DNA of 35,316 nucleotides, taken from the IMG/VR virus record IMGVR_UViG_3300005664_000023, positions 1-35,316 of that record; one strand, given 5' to 3'. A program made the translations under genes and the position numbers. This document shows positions 1-8,672 of this stretch, piece after piece (positions within the stretch are counted from its first letter, which is position 1; every line of letters starts with the position of its first letter). The DNA is from a virus. The notes beneath the pieces were generated by a model, which saw only the letters and a program-made list of their open reading frames with translations, was not told the DNA's origin and made no database searches.

Positions 1-49
1 GGGTGGCTTTACTTAAGATATTTGATAAACCTTAATAGAACGCAACATA

Positions 50-520
50 ATGGTATGGTATAACTCACCTTTTAAGTCTGCTAAAGAAGCTAAAGAGAAG
101 ATAGATAAGTATTTTAATAAGTGTGAGAAAGACGGCAAGCCTCTTACTATTACAGGATTAGCGTTGGCGTTAGGGTATTACGATAGGTCAGGACTCTATA
201 AGGCATCACAGAGAGACGACGAAGCTGGACACCTAATAAAAGTAGCGAAGGGAGAAGTGGAAGCTTCAGTGGAAACCCAGCTCCTACAGAAGAATTCAGT
301 CGGTGCTATCTTCTGGTTAAAGAATCACAATTGGATAGACAAAGTAGAAAACTCAAATCCAGGACTAGAATCCACACTGTCCCAGATTTTAATAGGCGTA
401 AATGAACGAAAACGTACTCGACAGCTTGGAGAAGTTCCAGATAAGCCCATTGTTGTTCATCCAACAGATGTGGGGACTGACACCGCAACCAGTAAAGCCG
501 ATGTTCCAACCCCTGGTTGA
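50..520 (+). CDS. terS: Terminase small subunit (TerS)
   Basis: 156 residues. Small terminase subunits recognise phage DNA and regulate the large subunit at the start of packaging. The N-terminal 100 residues follow the pattern of the gp3-type small terminases: a short helix, the segment TITGLALALGYYDRSGLY (a helix-turn-helix-like core), then a KAK..VE..VETQLL helix ending in GAIFWLKNHNWIDK. Position directly before the large subunit agrees. The last 40 residues (after about residue 117) are polar and probably disordered, and are encoded in DNA that also encodes the start of TerL in another frame. No Shine-Dalgarno precedes the ATG; the leader is A/T-rich. Confidence 0.85.
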   Translation: MVWYNSPFKSAKEAKEKIDKYFNKCEKDGKPLTITGLALALGYYDRSGLYKASQRDDEAGHLIKVAKGEVEASVETQLLQKNSVGAIFWLKNHNWIDKVENSNPGLESTLSQILIGVNERKRTRQLGEVPDKPIVVHPTDVGTDTATSKADVPTPG

Positions 521-1931
521 TAAGCTAGTAGAGGAGGGACAGTGGCATGAGTTTAAGAAGGACTTCTTTGACAACTTCGAGAAAGGAAAGCACGTCACAT
601 GGCAACAGTGGCTTATCTTGTTATCAGTAGAGAGAGCTATAGCTGGTAAGGGACAGAAGAAGATTTCAGTAGTCTCTGGTCACGGCATAGGGAAGACAGC
701 GACAGAATCATGGCTTATCCTTTGGTACCTGTTCTGCCACCTCAATGCACAGGTTCCTTGCACTGCTCCATCAAGTGATCTTCTGCACGACGTTCTATGG
801 AAAGAGCTAAAAGTGTGGATAGACCGGATGCCCGTTGCCGCCAGCGCAGTATATGATTGGACTACAGGCTATCTTCGTGTTAAGGAAAGCCCAGAGACGT
901 GGTTCGCAAGAGCACGTACTGCACGTAAGGAGTCCCCAGAAGCCTTGCAGGGAGTACACGGTGAGAATGTTTTCATCCCTATTGAAGAGGCTAGCGGTAT
1001 CGATGAAGAGATTTTTAGAGCTGGTGAAGGATCACTAACTGGAGAAAACACCCTGGTACTCATGATCTCCAATGGTACACGCAACAACGGCTACTTCTAC
1101 AACTCACACCACGATTTTAAACACCTTTATCAAGTGCTCTCATTTAGTGGAGAAGACAGCCCATTAGTTAATGACAGATTCGTGACAGGCATTATAGACC
1201 AGTACGGTAAAGAATCAGACGAGTATAAAGTCCGTGTACAAGGCAGATTCCCAGCATCAGAGCAGATGGACACTCAAGGTTGGATCCCTCTAATCACGGA
1301 CAAGCAAGTAAATCAGGTCAGTGAGGGGCTACCGTTTATAGGGCGCACATGGTTAGGTATAGATCCAAGTGGCGAGGGCGATGACACTACCAGATGGGTA
1401 GCACGTGACAGATTCCAGGCACGTGTAGTAGCGACAGAGGCCACCAGCAACGACAAAGGGATAGCACGCAAGACTTATGAGCTTATAAAGCAGATGAACA
1501 TTAGCCCACAGGACGTGACAGTTGGGAATTTCGGAGTAGGAGCAGACGTTAGGGCAGAACTTCTACTACTCGATCACCAGTGCAACATCCAGACAGTAAA
1601 TGAGGGAGATCAGGCATCGGACAGTGAAGTGTACGCCAACGTGAAGGCAGAGATGGCTTTCCGTGCCCGTTCCTGGCTTATTAGAGGTGGTGCCCTAGTC
1701 GGAGACGAACTGAAGCGTGATGTGATAGGGTACGCCTACAAGAACACCAATAAAGGCAAGAAGCAGATGATGGACAAGCCAAATTTGAAGAGGCGTTTAG
1801 GCCGTAGTCCTGACAGAGGAGACGCATTCTTCATGACATTCGCACACGACGTTAGTATGGACGTATTTAGTAACGAGACACCTAGTTATGTACAAACACC
1901 AAGACAGTCTGACCCTTATTCGGCAATCTAA
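402..1931 (+). CDS. terL: Terminase large subunit (TerL)
   Basis: 509 residues; ATPase and nuclease of the DNA-packaging motor, acting at the portal. Seen: Walker A GHGIGKT (residues 93-99), Walker B-like VFIPIEEA with acidic pair (about 190-197), and the first nuclease-domain acidic motif GIDPSGEGDD (Asp at 321), followed by the C-terminal RNase H-like half. The start at 402 is chosen although it overlaps TerS by 119 nt, because the conserved N-terminal motif FIQQMWGLTPQPVK begins before the next Met (residue 23). The portal gene follows after 3 nt. Family assignment is firm; the cutting mode (pac or cos) cannot be told from sequence alone. Confidence 0.93.
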   Translation: MNENVLDSLEKFQISPLLFIQQMWGLTPQPVKPMFQPLVDKLVEEGQWHEFKKDFFDNFEKGKHVTWQQWLILLSVERAIAGKGQKKISVVSGHGIGKTATESWLILWYLFCHLNAQVPCTAPSSDLLHDVLWKELKVWIDRMPVAASAVYDWTTGYLRVKESPETWFARARTARKESPEALQGVHGENVFIPIEEASGIDEEIFRAGEGSLTGENTLVLMISNGTRNNGYFYNSHHDFKHLYQVLSFSGEDSPLVNDRFVTGIIDQYGKESDEYKVRVQGRFPASEQMDTQGWIPLITDKQVNQVSEGLPFIGRTWLGIDPSGEGDDTTRWVARDRFQARVVATEATSNDKGIARKTYELIKQMNISPQDVTVGNFGVGADVRAELLLLDHQCNIQTVNEGDQASDSEVYANVKAEMAFRARSWLIRGGALVGDELKRDVIGYAYKNTNKGKKQMMDKPNLKRRLGRSPDRGDAFFMTFAHDVSMDVFSNETPSYVQTPRQSDPYSAI

Positions 1932-1934
1932 CAA

Positions 1935-3836
1935 ATGGACAAAGAACCAACACAACCCAGTATAATACTCACGGCGGACGAAGCCCACCAGCAAGGTAGG
2001 ATTTTTGACCGTATCGTGAAAGCACGCAATCAGCGTGAGATGCCAAGAGACGAGTTTGACGGTATGACGTACGAGCAGACGTATCTGGCCAACAAGCGTG
2101 CAGCCATGTCGTTCCTCACTCCAAAGAAGAATGATGATGAAGTACGTGTGAACACAGGAACCACAGAGAAGCGTATTGAGCTGGTCATCAACGAGCTTCT
2201 AGCGTTAAATGTCGGTACCACCACAAAGGCGTTCGACGTTGATGACAACCTGCTTGAGGGTATTAGCGAATCCCTAACTGACGTAGTGAAGCGCACAAAG
2301 CAAATCGAGCTAGCCAAGGACAAGAACCCGTACTTCTACAAAGAACTGTTGACGCAGCCATGCGTATTTGTTGAGGAGTTATTCTTGTCGAAGCGAGTCC
2401 CAGACAACAGTAAGAAAGGATTCCGCACACGCAACATGTGTGAGCGTCGTATGCTTCAGGGTGTTCAGGTCTACTTAGGGGATATCAACATGCCCGATGT
2501 GAGATTCAACGACCAGCCATACATAGTTAAGTACTGCCGCATGTTTAAGAGCGAAGGAGAGCCGTTGTTCAAGGACATGAACCCAGAGAAGTGGGCAGGT
2601 ATTAAGGCTGGCCCGTACCAGTCTCCAGGTTCTCCATCTAACGAGCTTTATCGCAAGAACAGTCTGATCGGTGACGAGATCGAGGTGTTCTATTATTTCT
2701 CCTATCCAGATAACGAGGTACAGATCTACGTACAGGGCGTACCATGGCTCAAAGTCGGTGAGAGGTACACAGACGTTTATGGTGAACTTGGTGGATACCA
2801 CATCACACAGGTCGGCCTCTACCCATACTCATGGGACTTTGCCTACGCAAAGCCACTCACGCAGTCGGCTAAGACGCTCCAGGCTCTCGACAACGAGACA
2901 ATCCGCAACTTGATCAGAAAGTTCCGTCAGGCGATTGAGCCACCATTAGGCGTACCACGTGGCAAGGTCTATAGCCGTGATATCTGGACTCCTGGTGCTA
3001 TGACACAGGGGGTGAAGGCTACAGACTTTGAGCGTCTAATCGATCACCAGGGTGTAACACAGTCAGAAATGGCGATGTTCGACCTGATTGAGAAGAAGAC
3101 CAACGAATTCATCGGTACAAGCCAAGCTGAACCTCTGCAGAACAAGGGACAGGTCACAGCAACAGAGCTTATGTTGGCACAGAAGAACGCAATTAAGATG
3201 CTAGGCAATTCGGTGTTGGCTGTCATGCGTTTAGAAGAGAAACTCGACATGTTGCGCATCCGTAACGTCCTAGTAAACCACACGAAACCTATCGGCAAGG
3301 CAATCGACCCTGTGACCAACCAAGTCAACGACATCTATCAGCAGTTCAGCCTAGACGGTGAAGACGTGGACGGGCTAGAAGGACGCAAGGTTGTAAAGAT
3401 GATGGACAGAAGCCTGACAGAAGACGAACAAATAGAGACATTCGCACAGGAGAAGCGTGGGCGTGAGCAGGGTAAGCCTATGAAGTTTAGTGTAATTAAC
3501 GTCCCACAGCTTCGTGATTTGGACCTCTACTTCTACGTCACTGCATCAGCTAAGGAACGAGAGTCAGACCAGGTAGACCGTGCTCAATTCTCTGAAATGC
3601 TCAACCAGGCCGCAGGGGTGTCAAAGATGACAGGTCTTACGATCAACAAGGGTAAGATTGCAGAGAGATTCGAACGCACCTGGAAGGAGAAGGACATGTT
3701 CGAGAAGGACGCACCAGCAGCGATGGCACCTCCTATGCCAGGAGCACCAGTCCCAGGAGCACCAGGCATGGCACTGCCAGGTATGGAACAAGGTACTAAG
3801 ATGGGTAATGAGATGTCAGCAGGCGATCTAACCTAA
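1935..3836 (+). CDS. Portal protein
   Basis: 633 residues, the size expected for podoviral portals. It forms the dodecameric ring at the packaging vertex. The assignment rests on length, position right after TerL and before scaffold and capsid, and portal-like segments such as AKPLTQSAKTLQALDNETIR and a long helical stretch around residues 390-440 (KKTNEFIGTSQAE...TATELMLAQKNAIK). The C-terminus (after about 595) is a Met/Pro/Ala/Gly-rich tail (MPGAPVPGAPGMALPG), probably flexible and internal. No Shine-Dalgarno; the ATG is preceded by CTAACAA. Its stop overlaps the next start as TAATG. Confidence 0.85.
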   Translation: MDKEPTQPSIILTADEAHQQGRIFDRIVKARNQREMPRDEFDGMTYEQTYLANKRAAMSFLTPKKNDDEVRVNTGTTEKRIELVINELLALNVGTTTKAFDVDDNLLEGISESLTDVVKRTKQIELAKDKNPYFYKELLTQPCVFVEELFLSKRVPDNSKKGFRTRNMCERRMLQGVQVYLGDINMPDVRFNDQPYIVKYCRMFKSEGEPLFKDMNPEKWAGIKAGPYQSPGSPSNELYRKNSLIGDEIEVFYYFSYPDNEVQIYVQGVPWLKVGERYTDVYGELGGYHITQVGLYPYSWDFAYAKPLTQSAKTLQALDNETIRNLIRKFRQAIEPPLGVPRGKVYSRDIWTPGAMTQGVKATDFERLIDHQGVTQSEMAMFDLIEKKTNEFIGTSQAEPLQNKGQVTATELMLAQKNAIKMLGNSVLAVMRLEEKLDMLRIRNVLVNHTKPIGKAIDPVTNQVNDIYQQFSLDGEDVDGLEGRKVVKMMDRSLTEDEQIETFAQEKRGREQGKPMKFSVINVPQLRDLDLYFYVTASAKERESDQVDRAQFSEMLNQAAGVSKMTGLTINKGKIAERFERTWKEKDMFEKDAPAAMAPPMPGAPVPGAPGMALPGMEQGTKMGNEMSAGDLT

Positions 3837-4834
3837 TGAGTAAAAAATCACTAGAGATTAAAATAGCAGGTGGTCTGCACGAAGAAGGACTCTATATCTT
3901 CCGTGATGGAGTGTTCTATCGAGCACAGCAAGAACCACAAATCAGTATCCCACGCCCAGGGGAGGGGTTCTTCAGAGAGAGAAGTCATGGGAACGCAACA
4001 GACCAGCTCATGATGGAACCCCAGCCAGTGTTTGAGCTAGATGACACAGTTAGCCCAGGGACAGACCATGTGGGGATTGACTATCCAGAATCAGGGGGGA
4101 CATTCGTCCACTTGAAAGGATTACTCTTCCCCACTAAGGGCTTCCCATTCCCAGAGGCATTACAGGCGGTCAACGTGTTTAAGCGTGCGTTGGTGTTCCT
4201 TATTAAGGGTCTAGTAGTCAACAAGATACATCTGTTGAGTCTCTTGAGAGTCAAGAACCTACAGATGTTCCTGGATACCGTCTACAAGATAGGGAACATC
4301 ACGATGAAGGCATATTTCCCAGCGCAAGAAAGGTACTCCCGTGCAAGCAGAGCAATCAAGACGATGGTTGATACTTTTTTCTTCAACTTAGGGGTAGAGA
4401 AGCGCACTTCGTCGGGTCTTGGTCTTGTAGTGGCCACAGTGTTCGAGTATGATAACGCCTATATGTTCCGCATTCAGGACTTGGCGAACGAAACCTCATG
4501 GGATAAATTATCAGAGAACCCAAGCGGTGAGATGATTAGACTGTTCAACATACTTAAGCAGAGAGACAAGCGTCCTACGATGCACGACAAGATGGGCAAC
4601 GTGGTTTGGCTCTTACGTGTAGCGATGTGGATCCCAGTGGTACGCATGGCCTTCATAAAAGCGATCAGCGCAGTAGACTGGAAGGATATACAAATGGACG
4701 AGGGCGATAGGTATCACGTGTGTAGATGGATTTCATATGACTTCTTCGGAGAGCCGTTCGAGGTACGAGGCCAGAGGTTCATCGACATGCACGGAGGACA
4801 GTTGCCACCATCATTCACATTACAAACACAATGA
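3836..4834 (+). CDS. Conserved-looking head-module protein of unknown function
   Basis: 332 residues, not recognised. It lies between portal and scaffold genes and is coupled to the portal by a TAATG overlap and to the next gene by ATGA, so it is probably expressed with head proteins. The middle (about 95-145) is rich in hydrophobic and basic residues (ALVFLIKGLVVNKIHLLSLL), and the C-terminal half is rich in Trp, Arg and aromatic residues. No signal peptide, zinc site or nucleotide-binding motif is visible. It could be a head-associated or DNA-binding protein, but nothing in the sequence decides this. Confidence 0.6.
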   Translation: MSKKSLEIKIAGGLHEEGLYIFRDGVFYRAQQEPQISIPRPGEGFFRERSHGNATDQLMMEPQPVFELDDTVSPGTDHVGIDYPESGGTFVHLKGLLFPTKGFPFPEALQAVNVFKRALVFLIKGLVVNKIHLLSLLRVKNLQMFLDTVYKIGNITMKAYFPAQERYSRASRAIKTMVDTFFFNLGVEKRTSSGLGLVVATVFEYDNAYMFRIQDLANETSWDKLSENPSGEMIRLFNILKQRDKRPTMHDKMGNVVWLLRVAMWIPVVRMAFIKAISAVDWKDIQMDEGDRYHVCRWISYDFFGEPFEVRGQRFIDMHGGQLPPSFTLQTQ

Positions 4835-5148
4835 GCGCAACACAAGCAATTAAGGACATAATGGGCAGAGGGATCGAGTTCTATGACTACTCAAAGCTAG
4901 ACAAGAACGCATGGCGTAGTTACTACAACGACGCACAGCAAATCTCACAGAATGACGTATTCAAGAATGAAATAAACCACTATATCGCAGACTTGGTGAA
5001 GTTCATCAGCTACGAAGCCGCAAATTTCGACCAGGTACTACACACAAGAACAGCGATAGTCACATTGGAGACGTTGATGATCAGACTACAGAGTATCGAG
5101 AACCCAAATAAGGAGCGCAGACCAATAGATGAATTCGAACCAATCTAA
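4831..5148 (+). CDS. Small protein of unknown function in the head module
   Basis: 105 residues, acidic to neutral and helical in appearance (many Asn, Gln, Tyr), with no recognisable motif. Its ATG overlaps the previous stop as ATGA, typical of translational coupling. Its last 20 nt overlap the start of a 54-residue membrane protein in another frame. By position it may be a head-assembly accessory protein; this is inference only. Confidence 0.6.
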   Translation: MSATQAIKDIMGRGIEFYDYSKLDKNAWRSYYNDAQQISQNDVFKNEINHYIADLVKFISYEAANFDQVLHTRTAIVTLETLMIRLQSIENPNKERRPIDEFEPI

Positions 5149-5293
5149 TGTAGTAGAGGTGTCTGACTGGAGCCAAAAATACAAGTTGGCCTTGTATGTC
5201 TTCTTCGGTGTAGGGGTGATCCTGATTCTGACTGACATCATCAGCCTACTCGAAGAAATTGTCGTGTTATTAACAAAATTATCACTCGCTTAA
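5129..5293 (+). CDS. 54-residue single-pass membrane protein
   Basis: A short frame running from ATG at 5129 to TAA at 5291-5293. It has a polar N-terminus (MNSNQSNVVEVSDWSQKYK), one hydrophobic segment at about 20-40 (LALYVFFGVGVILILTD) and a second weakly hydrophobic end (LLEEIVVLLTKL). It overlaps the preceding gene by 20 nt, as is usual in compact phage operons. A GGAG lies 13 nt upstream, too far to be a good ribosome-binding site. Function unknown; a membrane protein between portal and scaffold is unexpected, and it could be a small holin-like or exclusion protein. Confidence 0.55.
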   Translation: MNSNQSNVVEVSDWSQKYKLALYVFFGVGVILILTDIISLLEEIVVLLTKLSLA

Positions 5294-5345
5294 GTACGGC
5301 TCCCTACGGCTTGTCAGCTGCAATCAGTAGTAGTGGACTTAATCG

Positions 5346-5975
5346 ATGAACGTAATGGATATTAACGAGGTAACGCAAGAACAGTTAGATACGTTGCAGG
5401 CAGAACGTGAAGAGTTAGCCAAATTTAAAGACGAGTCTGCTGCAAAACTAGCTGAATACGAGACTAAGAAGGCAGAGTGGGAAGCCAAAGAGCGTGAATT
5501 CCAGGAGCAGGTGAACCCAAACTGGCAGAGAGCACGCAAGAGTATGGACGCTATGCGCAGTGCCTTAAAGGAAAAGGGTGTAGAAGTGGATGATGATGGT
5601 AACGTTCGTGGCAACCCAAATGGCATCACGATTGAACAGGCACGGCAGGAAGCTGCACAAGCCGCACGCAATGAGATGCTCGGTGGCCGTCTTCAGGAGC
5701 TTCTAGGTGAGTACGACGCAGAATCCGCACCTGTTATTAAGCACTATTATGACAAGCTCACAGCAGGAGAAGAAGTGAGCCTGCAGAACGTGAGAAAGTT
5801 TGTGCAACAGGCAGAGACAGTGGCACGCAGTAGCACATCGAACCCTATTAGTCGTGTCGCTTCATTCTCTGGTGGTTCTGGCCCACGTATTCCTTCTAAC
5901 GAAGAGAAGCTAGACGAAACAACAGCAACCGAACTAGGACAAAAGATGGGTTTGTCGTTCGTTAACAAGAAATAA
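5346..5975 (+). CDS. Capsid scaffolding protein
   Basis: 209 residues with a strongly charged coiled-coil N-terminal half (about 8-60, E/K/A-rich) and a Gly/Ser-rich hinge near residues 165-185 (SRVASFSGGSGPRIPS). This composition, the size and the position shortly before the cement and capsid genes are typical of phage scaffolds, which direct procapsid assembly and then leave. The start at 5346 could instead be the Met three codons later. Preceding bases 5294-5345 hold no gene. No Shine-Dalgarno is visible. Confidence 0.72.
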   Translation: MNVMDINEVTQEQLDTLQAEREELAKFKDESAAKLAEYETKKAEWEAKEREFQEQVNPNWQRARKSMDAMRSALKEKGVEVDDDGNVRGNPNGITIEQARQEAAQAARNEMLGGRLQELLGEYDAESAPVIKHYYDKLTAGEEVSLQNVRKFVQQAETVARSSTSNPISRVASFSGGSGPRIPSNEEKLDETTATELGQKMGLSFVNKK

Positions 5976-5977
5976 AC

Positions 5978-6502
5978 ATGGCTAAAATCAACAACGAAGA
6001 GGAAGTAGTACCACAGCAGACGATTACGATGACGGTTGAGCAGATGAACGCATTGATCGATGAACGCATCAAGAACCGTGGCACTGTAGAGAAGCCAAAG
6101 CGTGTCACTGACCGCACAGCACGTTTGCGTGTACATAATGGGCAGGCCGTGGTAAAATTCGGTCAAGTAAAGGAGCGTATGGACGCTAGCATTGGTCGTC
6201 CTATGGCATGGCTTGAGGTAACACTTGAGGACGGCAAGGTGGAGACTGTCCCATATCTGGATTTCTTGAACAGCCCAAACTCGGTGCTAGTCCAGATTAA
6301 GCGTACACAAGTAGAGGAAATCGTCAAATCTGATGGCTACATCCACGCACAGAACCCTAACCCTAAGGATATTAAGAACTGGAAGGATACAGAAGTAGAA
6401 GCAGTCAGCACGTCAGAGAAGCGCACCATGGAAGTCCTCATCTTAGAGGGTGAGCTGAAGGGCAAAGAATTGACAGTAGACGGTAACGTTCTAAACTCCT
6501 AA
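5978..6502 (+). CDS. Unknown protein of the head module
   Basis: 174 residues, not recognised. The N-terminus is acidic and helical (QTITMTVEQMNALIDERIKN), then a basic linker, then a beta-rich part (VKFGQVKERMD...AWLEVTLEDGKVETVPYLDFL) ending in LEGELKGKELTVDGNVL. It starts 2 nt after the scaffold stop with the leader AATAAACATG, which lacks a Shine-Dalgarno. It is probably co-expressed with scaffold, possibly as a minor head protein. Confidence 0.6.
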   Translation: MAKINNEEEVVPQQTITMTVEQMNALIDERIKNRGTVEKPKRVTDRTARLRVHNGQAVVKFGQVKERMDASIGRPMAWLEVTLEDGKVETVPYLDFLNSPNSVLVQIKRTQVEEIVKSDGYIHAQNPNPKDIKNWKDTEVEAVSTSEKRTMEVLILEGELKGKELTVDGNVLNS

Positions 6503-6503
6503 T

Positions 6504-6893
6504 ATGGCGAAGAAACCAGAAAAAGTAGAGAAAGACCTTACTAAAGAACGAGAGGAGAAGCTTGCGCCTGTAGCACAGGAAATCCTGGAGCTGATCACCA
6601 ATGCGAAACTGCCTATCGGTGAGACGCACGCACATGACAACGCCAAGTTCGACCACGTTGCAGGTGAGGTATTGAAGCTGATGCTGAAGCACGAAGTCAA
6701 ATACGCAGACAAGAGCTTTCTATTCCAGCTCGTACTCCAGCCGTTGGACATTGTAAAGGAGACTGTACATCTATCCCTTACTAAGTCGTTTGACATGGTG
6801 ATAAACAGAGCACTAAAGAAAGACTTCGGTGATGTTACTCTAAAAGACATGGACCAGATCCTAAAGAAGACGAACGACATCCCAGTAAGTTAG
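6504..6893 (+). CDS. Unknown small head-module protein
   Basis: 129 residues, mainly helical and charged, beginning MAKKPEKVEKDLTKEREEKLAP. No family recognised. It begins 1 nt after the previous stop and is the last gene before the capsid promoter and its structured leader, so it closes the first transcription segment. The C-terminal half (KSFDMVINRALKKDFGDVTLKDMDQILKK) suggests a small helical protein-interaction domain; a second scaffold-like or packaging accessory role is possible but unproven. Confidence 0.58.
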   Translation: MAKKPEKVEKDLTKEREEKLAPVAQEILELITNAKLPIGETHAHDNAKFDHVAGEVLKLMLKHEVKYADKSFLFQLVLQPLDIVKETVHLSLTKSFDMVINRALKKDFGDVTLKDMDQILKKTNDIPVS

Positions 6894-6909
6894 CCGTCCA
6901 CAGGGGGGA

Positions 6910-6938
6910 TTGTACTATGAACCTTTATGTAGTATAAT
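6910..6938 (+). promoter_or_regulatory. Sigma70-type promoter for the capsid genes
   Basis: TTGTAC at 6910-6915, a 17-nt spacer and a perfect TATAAT at 6933-6938. Transcription would begin near 6945, about 210 nt before the cement gene. It sits in the only long plus-strand gap in the head module, which fits a need for extra transcription of the most abundant virion proteins. Confidence 0.7.
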
Positions 6939-6944
6939 TGTGAT

Positions 6945-7154
6945 ACGGGAAGATACGGGCGGTTTCAACCGAAATGCTTGGGGATTAGTAATAGTCCCCT
7001 TGCACCTCGGCTGAAGTGCATCAGCCATAATTTTCTAGAGAAGGAAACTCTAGTCAAAAAACCATCATAACAAGGGAGACACCTTGTAAAACACAGATCA
7101 TGAGATACCACGTTGAGTGGTCAAAACTGTATCGGCAGGTTAATTAACTAACAC
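6945..7154 (+). promoter_or_regulatory. Hairpin-rich 5' leader upstream of the cement and capsid genes
   Basis: No gene lies between 6894 and 7154. Downstream of the predicted start site I see successive hairpins. They are: CGGT/ACCG (6960-6971); GGGGATTA/TAGTCCCC with a GTAA tetraloop (6980-6999, one G-U); two mutually exclusive stems, TGCAC/GTGCA (7001-7020) and GGCTGA/TCAGCC (7009-7026); CTAGAG/CTCTAG with AAGGAAA in the loop (7035-7053); ACAAGG/CCTTGT (7070-7087); and ACCAC/GTGGT (7107-7121). The density suggests an RNA stabilised against decay or a regulatory leader. The capsid-proximal 20 nt (GGTTAATTAACTAACAC) are unstructured and lack a Shine-Dalgarno. Confidence 0.6.
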
Positions 7155-7595
7155 ATGGCATTTATTCACAGAAAAGGCCCAGCGAACGCTGAGCAATTCG
7201 CCAAGGCTGCTAGTACTGCCATCGCTTCGAACTCTGCTTTGAGCTTTTTGGGTTCAGGGTATGTGAAGCAGGCTCTCGCCGCTTCTCTTCGAATCGCTGG
7301 TATCGCTATCGGCAAAGTTGCATCCACGGACGACAACTACGCAGACAACTCACTCATCTCGGTCATCGTACCTGGTAGTGACGACATCTTCGAGGCAGAC
7401 GTTACCACTGGAACAGCAACGATCGCAAACGTAGGAAAGCAGTACGACCTGGACACCAACACGGACGGCACAGCACAGGGCATCACAGTTAGTGGTACCT
7501 CATACAAAGTAGTCACCGTAGTAGGTTACTTGAGTGCATCGAAAGTATTGGTTAAATTTAACGGGGCTTACGAATTCGCAAACAAGGCTAACTAA
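7155..7595 (+). CDS. Head decoration (cement) protein, probable
   Basis: 146 residues, beta-rich, immediately before the major capsid gene, where many phages encode the trimeric protein that clamps capsid hexamers. The segment LRIAGIAIGKVASTDDNYADNSLISVIVPGSDDIFEADVTTGTATIANVGKQYDLD resembles the central sandwich of cement proteins (G...G.V..., D.FEAD, T.TATIANVG.QYDLD). The start follows the structured leader; bases before ATG are TAACAC without a Shine-Dalgarno. It is likely highly expressed. Confidence 0.65.
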   Translation: MAFIHRKGPANAEQFAKAASTAIASNSALSFLGSGYVKQALAASLRIAGIAIGKVASTDDNYADNSLISVIVPGSDDIFEADVTTGTATIANVGKQYDLDTNTDGTAQGITVSGTSYKVVTVVGYLSASKVLVKFNGAYEFANKAN

Positions 7596-7631
7596 TAGTT
7601 ACCTCTAAGCAAATTCTAGTCTAAGATACAC

Positions 7632-8657
7632 ATGGCAGGACAACAGACAACCCTCTTATCAACCATTTCGCTTTCGGAAATGACAGATTTGGTCCGCAAG
7701 GAGTGGGTGATGCTACGAGAAGGTTCTATGCAGAACGCTCGTCAGCTCTTCATCTCCGACCAGATCGGTTCTGGGAATGGTTCCACTAAGAGATATGACG
7801 AAGTAGACGTAGAGACGTATGCTGATGCAAAGGCAGAAGGCACAGACTCCACAAAGGCAAAGGTAGGTGTTGGCTACAACAAGACGATGGTAGCACGCAC
7901 ATTCTCTAAGGAGGTAGACATCACCTTGGAAATGCGCAACGACAACCGCTACGCCGAAGTAGGCACATATATCACGAACCTTGGTAAGTTCTGTGATGCA
8001 CGTCAGGATTTGGATTTGACCCACCGATTTACCTTCGCTGGTGACACTTCCTACACCGACCGCAATGGTGAGACAGTCAGTACCACTGTAGGAGATGGTT
8101 TGGCTCTCGTAAGTGCTTCCCACACGTTGGCTTTCTCCTCCACCACGTTCTCGAACTTGGTAGCAGGCGCACCAGCTTTCAGTGAGAGCGCACTTGAGTC
8201 TGCTCTTCTCTTGGCAGCCACGAACATCTATTCGAACTTTGGTGAGAAGCGCACCCTCCGATTTAACAAAATCGTAACTGGGGACGATCCAACCACTGTC
8301 CGCACTGTCCGACAGCTCTTGCAGTCGACAGCAGATGTAGATGCAGTACAGTCTGGAATCGTTAACGTGTACAACGGACGATTCGAGCACGTCATCTTGC
8401 CTGACTTGGCAACATCAGCAGCAGGAGCTTATAACTCCGCTAAGAAGCGTTACTGGTTCTTGGTAGCGGCTGGCCAGGGCATGAACGGATGGCAGGCATT
8501 TGTAGGCCAGTGGATTGCTCCTACCCTTTTGACTCCTTCGGATTCAAACGCTGGTATGGACATTCACAACTACAACTGGACCTACTCTGCGTACTGCCGT
8601 TACGGTATCGTAACAGTCAGTCCTAAGGGTTTGATCGGTTCATTGGTAGTTAGCTAG
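7632..8657 (+). CDS. Major capsid protein (HK97-type fold expected)
   Basis: 341 residues. It follows scaffold and cement genes, and its composition (N-terminal helix SLSEMTDLVRKEWVMLREGSM, an E-loop-like region with KAEGTDSTKAKVGVGYNK, a long central helix DARQDLDLTHRFTF, and a C-terminal domain ending in YCRYGIVTVSPKGLIGSLVVS) fits a short HK97-fold major capsid protein. No cleavable N-terminal delta domain is evident. The leader CTAAGATACACATG lacks a Shine-Dalgarno although this should be the most abundant phage protein. The 36-nt gap to the cement gene has no promoter. Confidence 0.85.
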   Translation: MAGQQTTLLSTISLSEMTDLVRKEWVMLREGSMQNARQLFISDQIGSGNGSTKRYDEVDVETYADAKAEGTDSTKAKVGVGYNKTMVARTFSKEVDITLEMRNDNRYAEVGTYITNLGKFCDARQDLDLTHRFTFAGDTSYTDRNGETVSTTVGDGLALVSASHTLAFSSTTFSNLVAGAPAFSESALESALLLAATNIYSNFGEKRTLRFNKIVTGDDPTTVRTVRQLLQSTADVDAVQSGIVNVYNGRFEHVILPDLATSAAGAYNSAKKRYWFLVAAGQGMNGWQAFVGQWIAPTLLTPSDSNAGMDIHNYNWTYSAYCRYGIVTVSPKGLIGSLVVS

Positions 8658-8672
8658 TAGTATGGCTCTCTC

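Noticed and set aside
1961-1966. TATAAT at the start of the portal gene
   Set aside because: The nearest -35-like TGGACA is 19 nt away and the site is inside a coding region; weak.
7001-7026. H-type pseudoknot in the capsid leader
   Set aside because: The third loop would have zero nucleotides, so the two stems are better seen as alternatives.
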